11,946 bases of DNA from Pigoraptor vietnamica (lineage: Eukaryota > Opisthokonta > Filasterea): assembly GCA_943704525.1 (NCBI GenBank), contig CALSCQ010002266.1, positions 1-11,946 of the forward strand, given 5' to 3'. Below the pieces are notes generated by a model. It was not told where the DNA came from. It saw only the letters and a list, made by a program, of their open reading frames with translations, and searched no databases. How positions within the stretch are numbered: the first letter of the stretch is position 1; every line of letters starts with the position of its first letter. This document shows, piece after piece, positions 8,450 through 11,946 of the stretch. The translations under genes were made by a program, and so were the position numbers.

Positions 8450-10329
8450 CACTCACCCGATGGTATGCTCTCGCCCGCCTCCCGCAGGAGCCGCGGCTTC
8501 GAAGGCAGCAGGAGGGGAAAGACAGAGCGGCCGCCCGCGTACAGCACCATGCGCGCCACCATCGACAGCGCATGCACAAACGCCGCGTGTGACACCTGCG
8601 ACGCCCGGTAAGCAAAGATGGGCCCCGTCTCACGCGTGAGTCCCTTCGACACCTCCGCGAGGCCTGCTGCGTCATCGTCGTCCTCGTCGTAATTGCCGCT
8701 GTGCCCGCGCGGCAGCTGCCCGCTCCGTTCGAGGGCAGGGCGCAGCTTGGGCGTTTCCGTAATCCACGCGCGGTCGAGGCACAGCCACGCCACGTGCACG
8801 GCGAGTCCCGATGCGTCGGCTCCCGCACTCCGCACGACATGAACGCGGCTGAAGGATGCGTGCAGCCACCGCTTGAGCCACGAGGCGCGCGGATCAACGA
8901 GCGCCGTGAGGTGCAGCAGCGACGGCAGACCGTCCCGCGCGTGTCCCTCCGGCGGAACGTACAGGCGCATCGTGTCCCCGACAACCGCCGCCATGAGCTT
9001 GTCCGGATACCGCAGCCAGAACTTCGGCAGCGCGCGCTGTAGGGCGTTCAGTAGGCGCACTTGCCGCAGCAGCCGCGCCGTCGTTTCGTCGGACGTATCC
9101 ACCACAGCGTCGCTCGCAGGCGTGGAGAGAGGGCGAAGGCGGGCAAGCAGCGCGCGTGCGCCGTGCGATGCGGTCGCAGCACTGGCGGCCGGTCGCCTCT
9201 GTGGGCTGTCTCCGGGTCGTGGAGAGACGCCGCGCGCAGCCGATGCGCGAAGGGATGCGGCGACGTCCGTGCCATTAAACACGGCCGAGAGGTGAGCCAC
9301 CAGGCTGAGGTAGATCTCCGCGGCGGTTGGAGATCCGGCAGCCTGAAAGAGGCTCGCGTGGAACCACAGCGCTCTGTCGGCAATGGTGCCCTCGGGGTCG
9401 GCCAGACTGCGGCACAGCGCGAGGAGAATGTCCGGCCAGTTCTCTGCGGCAAGCAAGTCGCCGGACGAAAACTTCTCCAGAGAGGCCATCGCGCCAATGC
9501 GGACGTCCATGGGCCGCGCAGGGTGGAGGTCGTCGACGATGCCGGGAAGCTCTTCGAACGGCGGAAGGAAGGAGAAGCTCGAGTCGAGCGTGTTCTGCGT
9601 CACGGACGAGTGCACCGACGAGACGTCGTCGTCGTCGGCGTGCGCGCGGTGGCCGAGCGATCGCAATCGCCGCTCCACTTCCTCCACGGGGAGGGATGCG
9701 TCGCTGAAGGCGCCCATGATGCGATTGACGGCGACATTTGTGTCCGCAAGGAGCGAGTCGACAAGTTCGTGGTATTCCTGCGCGAGGGCTTGTGTGAGCA
9801 CTTAAAACTCTTCAGTTAAAGATGCCAAACGACACGTGGATGGCCCAATCGTACCTTCGATTTGAGAAGCTCTTCGGTAATCGGCGGCACCATGGCGTGG
9901 CCGTCGTCCTGCCACTCGCGCTCGGCAAGCAGCTTTTCGAGCTTTGGTCCCAGCGTCTCGGTGATTAGGCGGCGAAGGTCGCGCACGAGCGAGTACCTGT
10001 GGAAGTTCTCGTCTGTCTCCTCGAGGTATGTGAGCGTGTTGACAAGGCCCTCCACGGCATTGAGACGCGCGCGACGATCCGCCGTGTTGGCGAAGGATGC
10101 GATGCCGGATTGCAGATACGACATGAGTTGCCTGGAGTTCAAAAGGGTCCGTGTTAAAACATCCCTTCTCTTGCAGCCCTCTCTCCTAATTCACAGCGAG
10201 ATGTGCAACATGCATACAAGCGCACACGGGCTGCACGTCTGGCTCCTCTGCGTCCACGCACCGCATGCCCTTCTCGACCATGCGCAGCCGCTCGCTGTCG
10301 CCGCGGTCGCGCCCGCCCTGTAGCGCCAT
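5417..10329 (-). CDS. TBC1D32: TBC1 domain family member 32 / broad-minded (complete)
   Basis: TBC1D32 (Bromi) is a ciliary protein. In vertebrates it works with the CDK20 (CCRK) kinase in cilium assembly and Hedgehog signalling. The six exons, in transcript order, are 10329-10262, 10131-9855, 9777-8457, 8236-8142, 8033-7899 and 7789-5417. All junctions are GT-AG and phase-consistent, giving 1422 residues and a TGA stop; human TBC1D32 is about 1250. The start is the first ATG in the frame, with A at -3 and G at +4. The N-terminal signature ETDENFHRYSLVRDLRRLI (about 58-76) and the junction LLKSK-EYHELVDSL (about 111-124) recall Bromi. The middle is helical and Leu/Ala-rich with an acidic DEDDDD patch near 480, probably an armadillo-like fold. 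The last 170 residues form the TBC-like region, with LYLWHMRWPG, HWLRQCFWNHLDWPEI and MQQQILEHAQAHDLMTFV. I do not see the catalytic IxxDxxR arginine-finger motif of active Rab-GAPs. FLOT2 lies head to head, 520 bp upstream. Confidence 0.88.
8237..8456 (-). other. TBC1D32 intron carrying a long GT repeat
   Basis: This 220-nt intron is the longest complete one in the window. Its donor GTGAGT (8456-8451) is followed almost at once by the GT repeat. The acceptor is GGACAG (to 8237), with a branch-point-like GTTAAC upstream at about 8251-8256. It splits a codon after its first base, giving GAT (Asp), so IPS-D-LDAPFSLTVVDLL reads through. Without splicing the frame stays open through the repeat and stops at 8136-8134. 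Confidence 0.8.
8277..8448 (+). repeat. 172-bp (CA)n tract, strictly alternating Py-Pu
   Basis: This is a compound microsatellite of CA units with CG and TA interruptions at its 5' end (CACG, CGCACGCATACA). The interrupted motif CGCACGCACGCATA occurs twice, suggesting internal duplication. The last roughly 60 bases are pure CA. Every base from 8277 to 8448 alternates pyrimidine and purine, the pattern that favours Z-DNA. On the TBC1D32 sense strand it reads (TG)n. Confidence 0.95.
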
Positions 10330-10513
10330 CCTCGGTGATAAAGCGCCGCGCTCTCTGCGCGTGTGCAGCACAGGCCAGGCCTGACGACTATGTACGCATG
10401 AGAAGGACTCTCCAGAAAGAACGCTCAGAATAATCAACAGGGAAGAGGAGCTGTAACGCGTTCTTCTTTCTGCAGGTCCGGGTCCGGCGAGAGTCTACGG
10501 ATTGGAATGCGGA

Positions 10514-10525
10514 TGTCCGCGGACA
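10514..10525. repeat. 12-bp perfect palindrome
   Basis: TGTCCGCGGACA equals its own reverse complement. It lies about 185 bp upstream of the TBC1D32 ATG, in the divergent intergenic region. It could be a dimeric transcription-factor site; no factor can be assigned. Confidence 0.45.
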
Positions 10526-10702
10526 CTCATGGACATGCGTTTATTTTGAAAGCCACAGGCGAAATTTGCCTCTTTTTCAGACTCATTTTGAATATATTGG
10601 TGCACAAGTCTTGATCCGGACACTTTGTGAGTGCGCGCCCACAGCCCAGCCCTATCAGCTGTGTTGTCGGTCTAAGCCAACCGTTATTCGCCTTTAGCGA
10701 AG

Positions 10703-10722
10703 GAAGACACACGATCGTCTTC
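10703..10722. repeat. Inverted repeat GAAGAC/GTCTTC
   Basis: Six-base arms GAAGAC (10703-10708) and GTCTTC (10717-10722) flank an eight-base spacer. The palindrome ACGATCGT (10711-10718) overlaps the spacer and the second arm. It lies about 130 bp upstream of the FLOT2 ATG. Confidence 0.35.
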
Positions 10723-10738
10723 ACTCCACGATTCTCTA

Positions 10739-10752
10739 GCAAAGTACTTTGC
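10739..10752. repeat. 14-bp perfect palindrome
   Basis: GCAAAGTACTTTGC is identical to its reverse complement across all 14 bases. It lies about 100 bp upstream of the FLOT2 ATG, in the promoter or 5' UTR. A chance 14-bp palindrome at a given position is rare, so a dimeric protein-binding site is plausible. The binding factor is unknown. Confidence 0.5.
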
Positions 10753-10760
10753 GTGTAAGG

Positions 10761-10780
10761 CACGCCATTTGAATGGTGTG
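10761..10780 (+). repeat. Near-perfect inverted repeat / hairpin in FLOT2 leader
   Basis: CACGCCATT and AATGGTGTG pair over nine positions with one G-T wobble, around a two-base loop. If transcribed, it would form a small stem in the FLOT2 5' UTR. The ATG of a nine-codon upstream ORF lies in its second arm. Confidence 0.35.
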
Positions 10781-10849
10781 TGTGCGGTGTTCGAAGATTT
10801 GATTTGCCGTCGGACCGCTTGAAGGGAAAAAGGCGCGCTTGGCTTGAAC

Positions 10850-11729
10850 ATGGGCAACTGCCAAACTGGAGGGCCCAACGAGGCGCTCGTTGTGTCGGGT
10901 GAGTGCCTTTGTTCGCATCTTTCTGTGCTGTGTTGTTACTTGTGGAGGTGGCTTGAGGGCATTGATCATCGTGCCCAGGGGTACTGACCTGCATCGTGCG
11001 CGTGGTTGCGTGCAGGCGGTTTGTGCGGTGCCAAGAACCGCAAAGTCATCGTCGGCGGTTGTGCGTGGGCATGGGTCGCTCTTTCCGACGTGCAAAGGTG
11101 AGAGCTCCCACATAGCGACTTTATGAACTCAGATTATAGATTTGGATGCTGTCGGTGAAATGCGTGACGGCTCACGCTGTCCGTCCGCGCAGGTTATCGC
11201 TGGAGGTCATGACGGTGACGCCGGTGTGCCACGACGTCCAGACGGCGCACGGTGTCGCCGTTACGATTAACGCCGTGTCGCAGTGCAAGTTTCTTACGGA
11301 GGAGAAGCTGCTGAACACGGCCATTGAGCAGTTCTTGGGAAAGACCGTGCGGGAGGTCACCGATGTGCTGCTCCAAACGCTGGAAGGGCACCTCCGCGCC
11401 ATCACCGGCACGCTGTCGGTGGAGGAACTCTATCAGGCACGTCGTTGGTTTGGTGGCTTCTCCGGCCTTGCACTCGTGTGCCCTGACATTGCTAATTTAT
11501 GTGCGTCTGTTTGCAATCTTTGTAGGATCGCGAGAAGTTTGCCGCGCTCGTGCGCGAGGTCGCCTCTCCCGACGTTGGCAAGATGGGCGTTGAGATTTTG
11601 AGCTTCACGATCAAGGACATCCGCGACAAGGTCGGCTACTTGGACGCCCTCGGCAAGAAGCGCACGGCCGAAGTGCGAAGGGACGCCGACATTGGTGTGG
11701 CACACGCGACGCGAGACTCGGGCGTGAGG
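10850..11729 (+). CDS. FLOT2: Flotillin-2 (3' partial, first four exons)
   Basis: Flotillins are SPFH/prohibitin-domain scaffolds on the inner leaflet of plasma membrane and endosomes, where they build microdomains. The exons are 10850-10898, 11016-11097, 11193-11436 and 11526-11729 (193 residues); the rest lies past the window. The start [18 protein letters not shown] is the classic flotillin-2 N-terminus, with Gly2 for myristoylation and Cys4 for palmitoylation. The SPFH domain follows, with IVGGCAWAW (about 26-34), [10 protein letters not shown] (44-53), [11 protein letters not shown] (89-99), [23 protein letters not shown] (to 125), [21 protein letters not shown] (126-146), ILSFTIKDI (149-157) and [15 protein letters not shown]. 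It aligns with animal FLOT2 almost without gaps. The coiled-coil flotillin domain should come next. The ATG context is good (A at -3, G at +4). The third intron appears to use a GC donor. Confidence 0.94.
11437..11525 (+). other. GC-AG intron in FLOT2
   Basis: The coding phase and conserved protein (ELYQ-DREKF) require the exon to end at CAG (11436) and resume at GAT (11526). The intron then starts GCACGT and ends TTTGTAG, 89 nt. The nearest GT, at 11441, would add four bases and break the frame. CAG before GC is the usual context of GC-AG introns. Confidence 0.75.

Positions 11730-11946
<217 letters not shown>

Larger units (their letters stand above)
10330..10849. promoter_or_regulatory. 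Divergent promoter region of TBC1D32 and FLOT2
   Basis: These 520 bases separate two head-to-head start codons, so both 5' UTRs and promoters probably lie here. I find no gene. Visible items are palindromes at 10514-10525, 10703-10722, 10739-10752 and 10761-10780, and an AT-rich AATATATT at 10591-10598 that could serve as a TATA-like element. A three-codon upstream ORF precedes TBC1D32 (10399-10388, minus). A nine-codon upstream ORF precedes FLOT2 (10773-10802), ending before its ATG. Transcription start sites cannot be read from sequence. Confidence 0.6.

Noticed and set aside
8253-8984. Minus-strand frames encoding long Val-Cys repeats
   Set aside because: These are translations of the intronic GT repeat, which is open in every frame. 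The tract lies between good splice sites, so it is not a real protein segment unless the intron is retained.
9778-9854. Apparent frame break or non-canonical junction between TBC1D32 exons 2 and 3 if the acceptor TTTTAAG (9802-9801) is used
   Set aside because: A later acceptor, CTCGCGCAG ending at 9778, gives a normal 77-nt phase-0 GT-AG intron. It joins KSK to EYHELVDSL, in line with the Bromi family, so no odd splicing or frameshift is needed.
10527-10994. 155-codon minus-strand frame in the divergent region
   Set aside because: It overlaps FLOT2 exon 1 and intron 1 on the other strand, has unremarkable composition and no recognised domain, and shows no splice or start context.

Overview
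This is nuclear DNA of a eukaryote. It holds three intron-rich protein genes on both strands, with no operons, ribosome binding sites or prokaryotic elements. Exons are GC-rich. Seventeen complete introns can be placed, 71 to 220 nt long: sixteen are GT-AG and one appears to be GC-AG. TAG and TGA stops are used normally. A TBC1D32 (broad-minded) gene points to a species with a cilium or flagellum. Flotillin-2 and a Mediator kinase-module subunit would fit a unicellular relative of animals or another flagellated protist. I cannot name the lineage from sequence alone.

Layout. Positions 1-99 are the end of an intron. Positions 100-5170 (+) carry MED13, 5' truncated by the window: ten exons, 1388 residues, true C-terminus present. 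Positions 5171-5416 are a short gap between two converging 3' ends. Positions 5417-10329 (-) carry a complete TBC1D32/Bromi gene: six exons, 1422 residues. Positions 10330-10849 are a 520-base divergent intergenic region with several perfect or near-perfect palindromes. Positions 10850-11729 and beyond (+) carry the first four exons (193 residues) of flotillin-2; its next intron runs off the window inside a long GT repeat.

The three genes do not form a known pathway. MED13 is nuclear and tethers the CDK8/cyclin C kinase module to Mediator. TBC1D32 acts at the cilium. Flotillin-2 is a lipid-anchored membrane scaffold. TBC1D32 and FLOT2 are head to head and may share a promoter region; MED13 and TBC1D32 are tail to tail.

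The most unusual DNA is in the introns: a 172-base strictly alternating pyrimidine-purine tract just inside a TBC1D32 5' splice site, a 113-base alternating (GC)n(GT)n tract in a flotillin intron, and a (GA)n-(G)20 polypurine tract in a MED13 intron. I see no evidence of a novel multi-gene system. The gene models below were built by hand from frames, splice signals and remembered family similarity.
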